In this document: piece by piece, positions 7,855 to 18,419 of the stretch
Layout of the letters: the number at the start of each line of letters is the position of its first letter
Numbering within the stretch: position 1 is the stretch's first letter
NCBI GenBank assembly: GCA_030652255.1
Contig: JAUSAZ010000081.1
Location: 1 to 34,025, forward strand
Reading direction: 5' to 3'
Length of the DNA: 34,025 nt
Source of the DNA: Myxococcales bacterium
GTDB taxonomy: Bacteria > Myxococcota_A > Polyangia > Polyangiales > Ga0077539
Notes under the pieces: model-generated
Told to the model about the DNA's origin: nothing
Seen by the model: only the letters and a program-made list of their open reading frames with translations
Databases searched by the model: none
Made by a program: the position numbers and the translations under genes

Positions 7855-9147
7855 ATGTCCACCGGGGCGCCGCCGACGGAGCGACGCGTGCTCGGTGTGT
7901 TCGACGGCACCCTGGTGACCGTCGGTGCGATGGTGGGCAGCGGCATCTTCGCGACGCCGTCGCTGGTCGCGCGCGCCGTGCACCGGCTCGACCTCGCGCT
8001 GCTGGTGTGGGGCGCCGGGGCGGGGCTCTCGCTGCTCGGGGCCTTCGCGCTGGCCGAGCCGGGCGCGGCGCTGCCGGGGCGCGGCGGGCTCTCGGCCATC
8101 CTGCGCCGGGCCTTCGGCGCGCGGGCCTCCTTCGCCTTCGGCTGGACCATGACCCTGGTGCTGGTCCCCTCCTCGGTGGCCTTCTTCGCGGGGGTGACGG
8201 CGCAGCACCTGGCCGCGGTGATCCCCTGGTCGGCGCCCACCCTCACCTCGCTGGTGATCGCCGCGGTGGCCGCGGTGAACCTCCTCGGGCTCCAGCCCGC
8301 CGCGCGCTTACAGTCCCTGGTAACCCTGGTGCGGGTGGCCGCGCTCGCGGCGGTGGCCGTCGCGGCGCTGGTGCTCCCCGCGGCGCCCGCGCCCGCAGCG
8401 CCGGTCGCGGCGGTGTCGTGGACGGCGCTGCTCGCCGCGATGGTGCCGGTGCTCTGGGCCTACGACGGCTGGATCGACCTCACCTCCCTCGCCGCCGAGG
8501 TGCGCGCGCCGGGGCGCACCATCCCCCGCGCCCTGATCGCGGGCGTGGCGATCGTGACGGCGCTGTACCTCCTGGTGGTGGTGGCCTTCCATCGGGCGCT
8601 CTCGACGGCGACGCTGGCGGCGGCGGAGGCCCCGGCGGCGCTGCTGGGCGCGCGGCTCGCGGGGGCGACCGGGGCGCGCGCGCTGGTGGCCCTGGTGGCC
8701 CTGTCGACCTTCGGCGGGTGCCTCATCGGGCTGGTGTCGGGCACCCGCGTGGTGGCCGCGCTGGGCGACGACGCGCCGCCGCTGCGGGCGCTCTCGCGGC
8801 TCGACCGCCGGGGGGTGCCCGCGGCGGCGACGGCGCTGACGGCGGGGCTCGCGCTGGCCTACGCGCGGGTGGAGCTGTTCGGCAAGATGGCGGAGGTCTT
8901 CGTGGTGGGCGCGTGGCCCTTCTACGCGCTGGGCGCGTGGGCGGCGCTGCGGCTGCGGCGGCGCGAGCCCGACCTGGCGCGGCCGTACCGTACGCCGGGC
9001 TCGCCGTGGACGGTGTGGGCCTTCCTGGCGGTGACGGCGGCGATGCTGGCGAGCTTCGCGCGCGAGTCGCCGCGGCCGACGCTGCTCTCCCTGGCAGTGG
9101 TGGCGCTGGGGATGATCGCGTACCGGGCGCCGCGCGGGGGGCCCTGA
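7855..9147 (+). CDS. APC-family amino acid/polyamine permease
   Basis: A 430-aa polytopic membrane protein with about 12 hydrophobic helices. The N-terminal part has the APC signature LVTVGAMVGSGIFATPSLVA (unwound TM1 with the GSGIF substrate loop). Then come VLWAYDGWIDLTSLAAEVRAP (TM6 region and the E(V/I)xxPxR loop), RTIPRALIAG, and the C-terminal RPYRTPGSPWTV typical of the LAT/YfnA-like branch. It would take up or exchange amino acids across the inner membrane; substrate is not predictable. ATG at 7855 is preferred over an in-frame GTG at 7840. It ends convergent with the tetR-type gene 4 bp away. Confidence 0.88.
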   Translation: MSTGAPPTERRVLGVFDGTLVTVGAMVGSGIFATPSLVARAVHRLDLALLVWGAGAGLSLLGAFALAEPGAALPGRGGLSAILRRAFGARASFAFGWTMTLVLVPSSVAFFAGVTAQHLAAVIPWSAPTLTSLVIAAVAAVNLLGLQPAARLQSLVTLVRVAALAAVAVAALVLPAAPAPAAPVAAVSWTALLAAMVPVLWAYDGWIDLTSLAAEVRAPGRTIPRALIAGVAIVTALYLLVVVAFHRALSTATLAAAEAPAALLGARLAGATGARALVALVALSTFGGCLIGLVSGTRVVAALGDDAPPLRALSRLDRRGVPAAATALTAGLALAYARVELFGKMAEVFVVGAWPFYALGAWAALRLRRREPDLARPYRTPGSPWTVWAFLAVTAAMLASFARESPRPTLLSLAVVALGMIAYRAPRGGP

Positions 9148-9151
9148 GAGC

Positions 9152-9715
9152 TCACCCCGCCGTCGTCGGGCGCCGCGCGAACCACGCGCGAAACCTCGCG
9201 ATGACCTCCTCCGCGTGCCCCGGCTCGTCGGGCGCCACGAGGCTCTCGATGCCCAGGCCGCGCAGGGCGGCGAGCGCGATGTGCACGTCGAGGTCGTCGG
9301 CGTCGCGGCCCAGCAGCGAGGCCATCACCGAGCGCTGCGCCCGCACCTGCGCCCCGAGCGCGGCGCCCACCTCGGCGTCGTCCACCGCCTCCGCCAGCAG
9401 CGCCGCCAGGATGCGCGAGCGCTTGCGGTCACGCAGCAGCGCCCGCACCAGGTCGAAGAACACCTCCTCCGAGGCCGCGGCGTCCAGCGGTCCACGGCCC
9501 GCGAGGGCGCGCTCGAACTCCCCCCGCGCCCGCTCCGACAGCCGCGCCAGCACCGCCGCCACGAGGTCGCTCTTCTTCGGGAAGTAGTACGTCAGGTGCC
9601 CCTGCTGGAGCCCCGCCTCGCGCGCCACCTTCACCTGCCCGAAGCCCTTCGCGCCCTTCGACTCCAGGAGCCGCACCGCGGCATCCACGATACGCGCCTT
9701 CACGTCCTCGGCCAT
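9152..9715 (-). CDS. TetR-family transcriptional regulator
   Basis: A 187-aa regulator. The N-terminal helix-turn-helix reads KARIVDAAVRLLESKGAKGF, then VAREAGLQQGHLTYYFPKKSDL (recognition helix GHLTYYFP), the classic TetR pattern. The C-terminal part (about 60-187) is an all-helical ligand/dimer domain. ATG at 9715 (MAEDVKARI) was chosen because upstream codons would run into the palindrome. It is divergent from a lipoprotein gene, with a perfect 20-bp palindrome between them that is the obvious operator. It probably represses that lipoprotein and itself; the ligand is unknown. Confidence 0.92.
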   Translation of the reverse strand: MAEDVKARIVDAAVRLLESKGAKGFGQVKVAREAGLQQGHLTYYFPKKSDLVAAVLARLSERARGEFERALAGRGPLDAAASEEVFFDLVRALLRDRKRSRILAALLAEAVDDAEVGAALGAQVRAQRSVMASLLGRDADDLDVHIALAALRGLGIESLVAPDEPGHAEEVIARFRAWFARRPTTAG

Positions 9716-9767
9716 GTGCCTACTTCGACACGCCCCACCTCGGCCGCGCAACGACTTCTTGACGCCC

Positions 9768-9787
9768 TGTTTGTATACATACAAACA
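9768..9787. promoter_or_regulatory. 20-bp perfect palindrome, probable TetR operator
   Basis: The arms TGTTTGTAT (9768-9776) and ATACAAACA (9779-9787) flank a 2-bp centre (AC). This AT-rich palindrome stands out in a GC-rich genome. It lies 53 bp from the tetR start and 9 bp from the lipoprotein start. A TTGACG at 9759-9764 on the plus strand may be part of the promoter that the operator covers. Confidence 0.75.
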
Positions 9788-9795
9788 TTCCCCCG

Positions 9796-10566
9796 ATGAC
9801 CACCCGGAAGCGTCTCTCTTTCGTGCTCTCCCTCGCGCTCCTCGGCTGCGGCTCGGCGACGCCCGTCGCGCCGACGCCCGACGCTGCCGCGCCCATGGCC
9901 GACGCCACCGCGACGGCCGATGTGCCCACGGGTGACGTCGACTACGCCCGCGGGGTGCGCGGCCGGCGCTACTGCGAGGTGCTCGCGGGCGCCATCTCGG
10001 GGCCGACGGTGCTGCTCGACGTCTACAACACCTACGGGCTCAACGAGTGCCCCGACGCGGCCTGGCGGGCCCTCGAGGTCGCGGCGCTGCGCACCGAGCT
10101 CGGCGTCCCGGTCGTCGTGATCAACGGGCCGCGCTACTGGACCATCGACGCCTTCGAGTCCGCCGCGGTGCAGGACCAGACCGTGCGTTCGCTGGGCGGC
10201 ATCCCGATGCGCGTCGCGGGGCGCATCGAGGTCCCGCTGGCCGTGGCGGCGGCGGGCTCGGCGCCCTACACCGAGCGCACGGTGCGCCGCGACACCACCG
10301 TGCGCTTCGCATCGGGCGGGAGGGTCTACGAGCTCATCGACCCGATGGACCGCGTGTACGTGATGCAGTCGTACACGGTGCAGCGCGAGGCGCAGACCGA
10401 GGCGTCGCTGTCCGATCTCGGGGCGAGGCTCCAGCTCCCGACCGGGTGGCGCTTCCGCACCCGGGTGCTCACCGAAGACGTCCGGGTGGTCGCCGAAGGG
10501 GGCCTCGCCACGGTGACCACCGACGACGTCGGCAACACCTACCAGCGCTCGCAGCAGCGGCCGTGA
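9796..10566 (+). CDS. Lipoprotein divergent from the TetR regulator
   Basis: A 256-aa product whose N-terminus [20 protein letters not shown] has a lipobox LLGC (Cys18), followed by an Ala/Thr/Pro/Asp linker to about residue 45. The mature domain contains [39 protein letters not shown] (one Cys pair possible) and [16 protein letters not shown]. It ends in a beta-rich segment, [21 protein letters not shown] do not recognise a named family. It is probably an outer-membrane or periplasmic lipoprotein controlled by the adjacent TetR protein. The start lies only 9 bp after the palindrome, so the leader is very short or the promoter overlaps the operator. Confidence 0.82.
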   Translation: MTTRKRLSFVLSLALLGCGSATPVAPTPDAAAPMADATATADVPTGDVDYARGVRGRRYCEVLAGAISGPTVLLDVYNTYGLNECPDAAWRALEVAALRTELGVPVVVINGPRYWTIDAFESAAVQDQTVRSLGGIPMRVAGRIEVPLAVAAAGSAPYTERTVRRDTTVRFASGGRVYELIDPMDRVYVMQSYTVQREAQTEASLSDLGARLQLPTGWRFRTRVLTEDVRVVAEGGLATVTTDDVGNTYQRSQQRP

Positions 10567-10612
10567 TTGCCCCGCAGGGGGGTGACAGGTGCGACGGCCA
10601 AAACCCGGTGTT

Positions 10613-10652
10613 AGTCTCCGCCGCGGAACGACCCCCCGGAGCTGAGGAGACT
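10613..10652 (+). promoter_or_regulatory. Possible leader hairpin upstream of pckG
   Basis: The arms AGTCTCC (10613-10619) and GGAGACT (10646-10652) are perfectly complementary around a GC-rich 26-nt loop, 40 bp before the pckG start. It could be a 5' UTR hairpin or a site overlapping the promoter. There is no direct evidence of function. Confidence 0.3.
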
Positions 10653-10692
10653 GTCTTCGGAGCGGTGGGGTCACAGACAGGGAGAGCCAGTG

Positions 10693-12477
<1,785 letters not shown>

Positions 12478-12500
12478 GCCCCCTCCCCCTTTCCTCCCCG

Positions 12501-12962
12501 CTACGGCTCCCGGAAGCCGCCCTCCACCCACTTCAACGCCCCGGCCGGCGAGAGCTTGTAGCTCGCCTGCATGCGCGCCCTCCCGATGCAGCTGTTGGAC
12601 TCGTCCCATGCGGTGAGCATCGCGTGGGGGTCGTCCTCGTCGGGCGCGATGTCCAGGTCGACCCGGAAGCGCCGACCCTCGCTCGTCGTGACGTCGGTGC
12701 TCTTGTGCAGGCGCGCGCGGTTCTGGTGCGCGTGGCGCTGGAGCACCTCGCTCGCGGTCTTCACCAGGGTGTTGAAGGCGTTCTGGTCGAGGGGCTTCGG
12801 GTTCTTCTTGTCGCGCCCCATCGTCCACGGGCCCACCAGCGCGGGCTCGGGGTCGCCGTCGCGGGTCATCTCCACCGCCCAGCCCTCGTCGTCGTTGTTC
12901 TTGATCACCTTCGCGGTCCAGCCGTCGGCGATCCACAGGCGCGGGTTCTGTTCTTCAGCCAT
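12501..12962 (-). CDS. Small unknown protein
   Basis: A 153-aa protein starting MAEEQNPRLWIADGWTAKVI. It has no signal peptide or membrane helix. It contains a beta-rich N-terminal half (TAKVIKNNDDEGWAVEMTR, PALVGPWTMGRDKKNPKPL) and a helix (AFNTLVKTASEVLQRHAHQN). The C-terminal half is again beta-rich (RFRVDLDIAPDEDDPHAMLT, IGRARMQASYKLSPAGALKW). Codon usage is host-like. I do not recognise the family. It is convergent with pckG, 23 bp away, and divergent from the patatin gene. Confidence 0.7.
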   Translation of the reverse strand: MAEEQNPRLWIADGWTAKVIKNNDDEGWAVEMTRDGDPEPALVGPWTMGRDKKNPKPLDQNAFNTLVKTASEVLQRHAHQNRARLHKSTDVTTSEGRRFRVDLDIAPDEDDPHAMLTAWDESNSCIGRARMQASYKLSPAGALKWVEGGFREP

Positions 12963-13074
12963 AGGACCGTTCGTGTACCCGCGGCGCCCCCGATGGTCCA
13001 GCGGGGTGTGACATTGACTGTCTCGACCGTCGGGGGCAGCGCGGCGCGCGGGCTTCGGCCATAGTGCGCGCGCG

Positions 13075-13842
13075 ATGAGCACCCCCACCCTGCGCGCGTG
13101 GCTCCACGACGGGCCCTTCACCCTCTCGATGTCCTCGGGCTTCTTCGGGTTCTATGTGCACGCCGGGGCGCTCACGGCGCTCGCCGACGCGGGCCTCGCC
13201 CCGCGCGCCGTCACCGGGTCGAGCGCGGGCGCGCTGGTCACCGGGCTCTATGCGGGCGGGGTGTCGCTCGACGCCATGCGAGAGCGCCTCGCCACGCTGC
13301 GCCGCGAGGACTTCTGGGACCCGGCGCCCGGCGCGGGGCTGCTGCGCGGCGGTCGCTTCCGGGCGATGCTCGACGCGCTGCTGCCGGTGACGGACATCGA
13401 GCACGCGAGGGTGGCCTACGCGCCCAGCGTGTTCGACCTCGGGTCGCGGCAGACCACGGTGCTGCGCCGGGGGAGCATCGCGGGCGCCATCCACGCGTCG
13501 TGCGCGTTGCCGGTGCTGTTCCACCCGGTGCGCCTCGGGGGGCGGCTGTACAGCGACGGGGGCATCGCCGATCGCCCCGGGCTCGCGGGCGTGGAGGCGG
13601 GCGAGCGGGTGCTCTACCACCACCTGGCGTCGCGCTCGCCGTGGCGCCGCGAGGGCTCACCCTCGCTCAAGGTGCCGCGGCGCAGCGGGCTCGCGGCGGT
13701 CTCCATCGGGGCGCTGCCGAGGGTGAACCCCTTCGCGCTCGACCGGGGCATGGTGGCCTTCGCGATGGCCGAGAAGGCGATGCGCCGGGCGCTGGATGAG
13801 CCCGTCGGCGACGGCGTGGTGCAGGTGGAGGCCGCCCGCTGA
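13075..13842 (+). CDS. Patatin-like phospholipase
   Basis: A 255-aa acyl hydrolase of the patatin family. The nucleophile elbow is GSSAG at 48-52 (Ser50), and the dyad Asp lies in the DGG motif at 161-163 (LYSDGGIAD). An oxyanion Gly stretch, MSSGFFGFY, lies near 19-27. Such enzymes cleave acyl chains from phospholipids or lipid esters through a Ser-Asp dyad. No signal peptide is seen, so it is probably cytosolic or peripheral. The region after the DGG is shorter than in large bacterial patatins. It is followed by a repeat-filled gap and a convergent surface-protein gene. Confidence 0.88.
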   Translation: MSTPTLRAWLHDGPFTLSMSSGFFGFYVHAGALTALADAGLAPRAVTGSSAGALVTGLYAGGVSLDAMRERLATLRREDFWDPAPGAGLLRGGRFRAMLDALLPVTDIEHARVAYAPSVFDLGSRQTTVLRRGSIAGAIHASCALPVLFHPVRLGGRLYSDGGIADRPGLAGVEAGERVLYHHLASRSPWRREGSPSLKVPRRSGLAAVSIGALPRVNPFALDRGMVAFAMAEKAMRRALDEPVGDGVVQVEAAR

Positions 13843-13870
13843 GCGGGCCCACACCGGCAATCATCGGCCC

Positions 13871-14126
13871 TCCGAGGGGAGCATCCGCCCACGCCTACGA
13901 GCACCGGCCTCGCCGATCGAGGGGAGCATCCGCCCACGCCCACGTCATCCCAACGCATCGAACCCCGGGGCTCGGGACGTCGGACGCGACGGCGAGGCCG
14001 GTGCTCGCAGGGGTGGGCGGGTGCTCCCCTCGATCGGCGAGAGCAGGGACTGATGGCTTGGGCGGGTGCTCCCCTCGATCGGCGAGACCAGGGACTGATG
14101 GCGTGGCGGATGCTCCCCTCGATCAG
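13871..14126. repeat. Cluster of five 25-35 bp repeats in inverted arrangement
   Basis: A unit related to GGTGCTCCCCTCGATCGGCG occurs on the plus strand near 14018-14041, 14063-14087 and, weaker, 14107-14126, and in reverse complement near 13871-13890 and 13911-13935. A second inverted pair lies inside (13898-13913 against 13991-14006, GCGAGGCCGGTGCTCG). The cluster fills the gap between the patatin gene and the convergent surface-protein gene and may fold into long stems that stop transcription from both sides. Confidence 0.7.
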
Positions 14127-16786
14127 CGACGGCGACGGCGACGGGTCGCCACCGCCACGCCAACCATCGCCAGCATCGCCAGCGGAGCACCCCCGCGCGT
14201 CGGGTGCGTCGCCGTGCGGCAGCCGCAGCCCGAGTCGCTCCCGCTGGTGAAGCCGTCGCCCGCGTCGTCGCCCACGGCGCCTGCGTCCGCGGCGCTCACG
14301 ACGTCGCCGCCCACGTCGGTGCCGACCACGTCGCGCACGACGATGACGTCCGCGGCGTCCGTGCTCACGACATCGCTCACAGCCGCGTCCATGACGCCCG
14401 CGTCACTTCCCCCATCGACCGCGCCCACGTCACTCCCCGCGTCGAGCAGGCCCGCGTCGCTCCCCACATCCGCCACGTCCACCACATCCGCCACGTCGAC
14501 GACATCCACGACATCCACGACATCCACGACGTCCACCACGTCCACCACGTCCACCACGTCCGCGCTCGCGTCCGAGCACGCGGGCCCGCCGTCCGCCGGT
14601 GGCGTCCCCGCGCTGCACACGCCCGACCCGTTGCACGTCTCGTCGCCGTTGCAGGCGTTGCCGTCGCCGCAGCCCACGCCCGCCGCGGCCGGTCGATCGA
14701 TGGGGCACTCCGCGCTCCCGCCGGTGCACACCTCCGCCGCGTCGCACACCCCGCCGCTCATCCGGCACACCGTCGTACCCGGCGCGAAGCCGTCCGCCGG
14801 GCACGGCCCGCCCGACCCGTTGCAGCGCTCGGCCACGTCGCACACCCCGGCCGCGGGACGACACGTCGTGCCCGCCGCGAGGCCCACGTCCATCGGGCAC
14901 TGACCGCTCGACCCGGTGCAGCGCTCGGCCACGTCGCAGCCGCCGCCGATGCTCGGGCGGCACACCGTGCTCGATGGAGCGAAGGCGTCGGTCGGGCACG
15001 CCGGCCCGTTGCCGGGGCAGCTCTCGGGCGCGTCGCAGGACCCCGCGCTCACGCGGCACACCATCGACGACGGCAGCACCGCGTCGGTCGGGCACGCCGG
15101 GCTCGCGCCGGTGCACGCCTCCGGCACGTCGCACGACCCCGCGCTCGGGCGGCACACCACCCCGGCGCCCCGGAGCGTGTTGCCCGGGCAGGTCGGGCTC
15201 GCCCCGGTGCAGGTCTCCGCCGGGTCGCACGCGCCCGCCGAGGGGCGACACTCCGTCGTCGTCGCGGCGAAGCCGTCGACGGGACAGCTCGCGGCGACGC
15301 CGTCGCAGAGCTCGGCCACGTCGCAGACGCCCGCGCTCGTACGACACACGAAGCCCGCCGGGCGGACGGCGCACACGTTGAGGGCGCACACGGCGCACCC
15401 GCCGCAGGCCAGGTTGTCGGCGCAGAGCGCGGTCGAGGTCGTGAAGTCCGCCGCGGTGCTGTCGGTGTCCGCGAAGGTCACCTGGTTGCGCGAGGCGGCG
15501 GCCCCGCCCCCGGGCGCGCCCATCGCGACGACGCCCGGGTACGCCCCGCTTCCGTAGACCGCCACGTCGATCGCGGTGTGCGATCGGTCGAGCACGATCA
15601 CCTCGTCGCCCGCGTTGGCGAGGTTGATCGACCCGCTGGCCCACGGGGTGTACGCCACGAGGTCGGGCGTGCCGTCCGTCGCCGTCCACTCGCCGTCCGC
15701 GGACTCACCGAAGCGCGCGGCGTAGCTCACGCCGCTGGTCGACAGCACGTAGGTCGCGCCCACGCCGAGGGTGGACGTCGGGAGGCTCACGGCCCCTTCG
15801 GCGCCGCCGACGGACTCCTCGTCCGCGACGCGAAAGCCCGTCAGGGAGAGGGGGAAGGGGGTCATGTTGCGCAGGGCGATCCAGTCGCCGCCGGCGGTCG
15901 CGTCGCTGGCGGCGTTGGAGACGAAGCGGGTGACCGCGAGCGGCGCGTAGGGCTCGCCCGTCGGCCCGAACCACACGTCGAAGCTGTAGTTCACGGTCGC
16001 GTCGCCCGAGGCGCTGAACTCCGCGAAGGTGTTGGGGTACGGCGCCGCCCCGCGCGGGGCGTTGTAGTCGCTCACGGCGTCGAGCGCGTTGACGCCGGCC
16101 GCCCCGCCGACGTCGAGGGTGTTGCCGCCGGCCTGCTCGCGGAAGGTCGCGACGGTGAAGCGCAGCGGTGTGGCAGGAGGCGCCGACAGCCCGAGGCGCG
16201 ACCACGGCACCGTGAACTCGAGCACCGTGTCGGCCCCGGTGCCCACACCCACCGGGAGGGCGGCGCCCACCGCGGCGAAGGACTGGTCGAGCACCCGCGC
16301 CTGCGCGCCCGCGCGAAACTGCGTCTGCACCAGGAACTCCCACGCCGCCGTGGAGGCGACGGAGGTGTCGGCGAAGCCCGCGAAGAAGGTCTGCCCCGAG
16401 CCCGGCGCCCGGTCGGTGTCGATCGCCACCTGGATCTGCACCGGGTTGGTGGCCGCCGTCGCCGCGCCGTTGTCGAGCACGAACAGGAACGACAGCCCCA
16501 CCGCGTCGCTGGTCACCCGCACCCGGGTGAGGTCGGCGACGTCCTCGGGGGTGGCGAGGTCGGTGCGCGTGTCGCCCGCCGCGTCGCGCCAGACGTACTC
16601 GCCCTGCTGCGTGGCGCTGCGGGCGATGACCCCGAGGTTGTCGCCGGTGGGCTCGCGGGTGAACCAGTCGGCGGCGCTCCCGTCGACGGTGACCGGGTGC
16701 GCCGTCGCCCGCGGCGCGCCCAGGCAGGCCGCGAGCAGCAGGGAGAGCGCGGCGAAGGGGGACGGGGATCGCGTGACCGGCTTCAT
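14123..16786 (-). CDS. Secreted Cys-repeat surface protein with lamin-tail-like domain and MYXO-CTERM-like tail
   Basis: An 887-aa exported protein with signal peptide at 1-30 (PFAALSLLLAACLGAPRATA). Residues about 30-250 form a beta-rich domain (VTVDGSAADWF and following) resembling carbohydrate-binding/DOMON-like secreted domains. Residues about 290-430 resemble a lamin-tail domain (GGDWIALRNMTPFPLSLTGF, then LANAGDEVIVLDRSHTAIDV). Then come seven 32-residue Cys repeats of the form CRPSAGxCDxAExCTGxSPxCP, disintegrin-like, and one variant. An Asp-Val-Val tract follows (positions listed separately), then an Asp/Ala linker and a tail with GCGC, a hydrophobic stretch and RRRRRR, as in MYXO-CTERM sorting signals. 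It is probably displayed on the cell surface; ligand unknown. Confidence 0.85.
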   Translation of the reverse strand: MKPVTRSPSPFAALSLLLAACLGAPRATAHPVTVDGSAADWFTREPTGDNLGVIARSATQQGEYVWRDAAGDTRTDLATPEDVADLTRVRVTSDAVGLSFLFVLDNGAATAATNPVQIQVAIDTDRAPGSGQTFFAGFADTSVASTAAWEFLVQTQFRAGAQARVLDQSFAAVGAALPVGVGTGADTVLEFTVPWSRLGLSAPPATPLRFTVATFREQAGGNTLDVGGAAGVNALDAVSDYNAPRGAAPYPNTFAEFSASGDATVNYSFDVWFGPTGEPYAPLAVTRFVSNAASDATAGGDWIALRNMTPFPLSLTGFRVADEESVGGAEGAVSLPTSTLGVGATYVLSTSGVSYAARFGESADGEWTATDGTPDLVAYTPWASGSINLANAGDEVIVLDRSHTAIDVAVYGSGAYPGVVAMGAPGGGAAASRNQVTFADTDSTAADFTTSTALCADNLACGGCAVCALNVCAVRPAGFVCRTSAGVCDVAELCDGVAASCPVDGFAATTTECRPSAGACDPAETCTGASPTCPGNTLRGAGVVCRPSAGSCDVPEACTGASPACPTDAVLPSSMVCRVSAGSCDAPESCPGNGPACPTDAFAPSSTVCRPSIGGGCDVAERCTGSSGQCPMDVGLAAGTTCRPAAGVCDVAERCNGSGGPCPADGFAPGTTVCRMSGGVCDAAEVCTGGSAECPIDRPAAAGVGCGDGNACNGDETCNGSGVCSAGTPPADGGPACSDASADVVDVVDVVDVVDVVDVVDVVDVADVVDVADVGSDAGLLDAGSDVGAVDGGSDAGVMDAAVSDVVSTDAADVIVVRDVVGTDVGGDVVSAADAGAVGDDAGDGFTSGSDSGCGCRTATHPTRGGAPLAMLAMVGVAVATRRRRRR
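14462..14562 (-). repeat. 9-bp tandem repeat coding for an Asp-Val-Val tract
   Basis: On the coding (minus) strand, units such as GACGTGGTG repeat in tandem and encode DVVDVVDVV with a few Ala substitutions, inside the surface protein. Because the unit is a multiple of three, copy-number change would lengthen or shorten the linker without a frameshift. Confidence 0.8.
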
Positions 16787-16803
16787 GGGGCCGCGAGGGT
16801 AAC

Positions 16804-17697
16804 CTACCGCCGACGCAGCGCGAGCACCCCGATGAGCCCCAGCCAGCCGAGCACCCGCAATACCCGATCGGGTATTCCATGGGCCTGGTAGCCGTCGTCG
16901 CGGGGTCCCTCGCGGTAGGGCTCGCGCTCCAGCAGGGCGATCATCGCGGGGTCGCCCCAGGCGCGGCCCGCGCGGTCGTGCACGACGGTGCGCCCGGCGC
17001 GCAGGGCCTCCAGCACGGAGCCCTCGGTGGCCTCGCGGGCGAAGACCAGCGTGCGGCACAGCCCGAGGGGGCTGAAGAAGTGGTAGTCCGACGCGCCGAT
17101 GGCGGTGAGCCGCCGGCCCCCGCGCTCGGCGTCGACGTAGTAGTCGCGGAGGTCCTCCCAGCGCCAGCCCCCGCGGGCCTCGCCGTAGGCGATGGGGTGC
17201 ATCAGCTCCGCGCCGTCGAGGCGGTGGCGCACCGGCACCAGCGCCGGCCAGAAGCGCCGCGTCGGGTGCGCCGCGATCACCAGACCCCCCTGCGCGTGGA
17301 TGGCGTCGATCACCGGGCCGATGTCCCGCGTCGGGGTCACCGCGCGGCGCAGCCCGAGGCCGTGCACGTGGTAGCCCGCGGAGGTCACCTCCTCGCCGAC
17401 GATCACCACCGGCAGCGCCCCCGTCGCGAGGGCGAACCACCGCGCGATCTTCGCGGGAAACACCAGGTTGTGCTCCGTCACCCCGAGCACGTGCAGCCCC
17501 CGGCGGCGGGCGTGCAGCACCAGCTCCGGCGGCGACAGGAACCCGTCGCTGAAGCGCGTGTGGGCGTGGAAGTCGCCCTCCAGCACGAGCCACTCCCCGC
17601 GGCGCTGCGGGGCGGGCACGTCGCGCGCGTCGAGGGCGGTGCCGCCCGCGAGGCCCAGCGCGAGGCACGCCGCGGCGACGGTCCACGGCGCCCTCAC
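16804..17697 (-). CDS. PHP-domain metal-dependent phosphoesterase, membrane-tethered
   Basis: A 297-aa protein starting at a GTG that overlaps the upstream stop (GTGA). The N-terminus (WTVAAACLALGLAGG) is a signal or anchor. The PHP domain begins GDFHAHTRFSDG (His44, His46), continues with GVTEHNLV, VGEEVTSAGYHVHGLGL, IAAHPTRRFWP and GASDYHFFS, and so keeps the metal-binding His/Asp set of the family. A C-terminal membrane helix followed by RRR ends the protein. It probably hydrolyses a phosphoester in the periplasm. It is coupled to the Yip1-like membrane protein gene upstream. Confidence 0.85.
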   Translation of the reverse strand: MRAPWTVAAACLALGLAGGTALDARDVPAPQRRGEWLVLEGDFHAHTRFSDGFLSPPELVLHARRRGLHVLGVTEHNLVFPAKIARWFALATGALPVVIVGEEVTSAGYHVHGLGLRRAVTPTRDIGPVIDAIHAQGGLVIAAHPTRRFWPALVPVRHRLDGAELMHPIAYGEARGGWRWEDLRDYYVDAERGGRRLTAIGASDYHFFSPLGLCRTLVFAREATEGSVLEALRAGRTVVHDRAGRAWGDPAMIALLEREPYREGPRDDGYQAHGIPDRVLRVLGWLGLIGVLALRRR

Positions 17698-18287
17698 AGG
17701 AACACCCCCAGCAGCGGCAGCAGCTCGCCGACGGCGAGGTACCAGCCCGCGATCATGGCCGCGAAGAGGCCGTAGTACAGCGCCGCGCAGCGGGCGGTGG
17801 CCGCGCGTGAGAGCCCGAGGCCCGCGCGCAGCATCGCCACGGTGAGGGTGATCGCCCAGGCCTGGGCGGCGAGCAGCAGGGCGGGGAGCGCGCCCACCCG
17901 GAGCAGCGCCGTGAGGACCGCGGCGACGTCGGGCGCGAGCAGGCACACGCCCGCGAGGGAGAGCAGGAGGGCGATCCACGGACCGGCGCCGAGGAGCAGC
18001 AGGGAGAAGGCCGCGGCGCGCGATCGGCCCGGGGCGACGCCGCGCAGCGCCACGACGAGGGCCACGGCCTGGAGCGCCGGCAGGAACGACCACGCCAGCA
18101 TCGACCACGCGACGTGCGCGGCGACGAGCCGGCCCGCGGTGGTGATGGAGACGAAGCCCCCGACGGCGCCGAGCAGGGCGAGGAGGCGCAGCGGAAGGGC
18201 GCGGGCGTGGAGGGCGTCGCCCTGCGCGGCGAGCGAGGCGTATCCGCGGAAGGGCGCGCCGAGGAGCGCGAGGGCGTCGGAGGTCAC
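17694..18287 (-). CDS. Yip1-like polytopic membrane protein
   Basis: A 197-aa protein with five or six hydrophobic helices (for example LLALLGAVGGFVSITTAG, FLPALQAVALVVALRG and FSLLLLGAGPWIALLLSL) after a short N-terminal segment, LLGAPFRGYASLAAQG. The arrangement resembles bacterial Yip1/YIF1-domain proteins. A GTG at 18287 is chosen as start because codons upstream are not protein-like. Its stop overlaps the start of the PHP gene (GTGA), indicating joint expression. It is divergent from the Tat-exported repeat protein gene. Confidence 0.65.
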   Translation of the reverse strand: MTSDALALLGAPFRGYASLAAQGDALHARALPLRLLALLGAVGGFVSITTAGRLVAAHVAWSMLAWSFLPALQAVALVVALRGVAPGRSRAAAFSLLLLGAGPWIALLLSLAGVCLLAPDVAAVLTALLRVGALPALLLAAQAWAITLTVAMLRAGLGLSRAATARCAALYYGLFAAMIAGWYLAVGELLPLLGVFL

Positions 18288-18419
18288 GCGCGCACCGTAG
18301 TGACTTCGCGGCGGCGGAGCGAGGGCTGCGGGGGTGTTGTCTCCCGCGGGCCGCGGCGGTACCTCTGCATGGGACGACGCCGACGGTGGCGCCGGTCCAC
18401 AAACAGGAAGAGGTGTCTC

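Noticed and set aside
14204..16891. Long plus-strand open frame opposite the Cys-repeat surface protein
   Set aside because: It is the antisense shadow of a GC-rich gene; its residues (His/Arg/Ala runs) lack domain sense, whereas the minus strand has a signal peptide, Cys repeats and a sorting tail.
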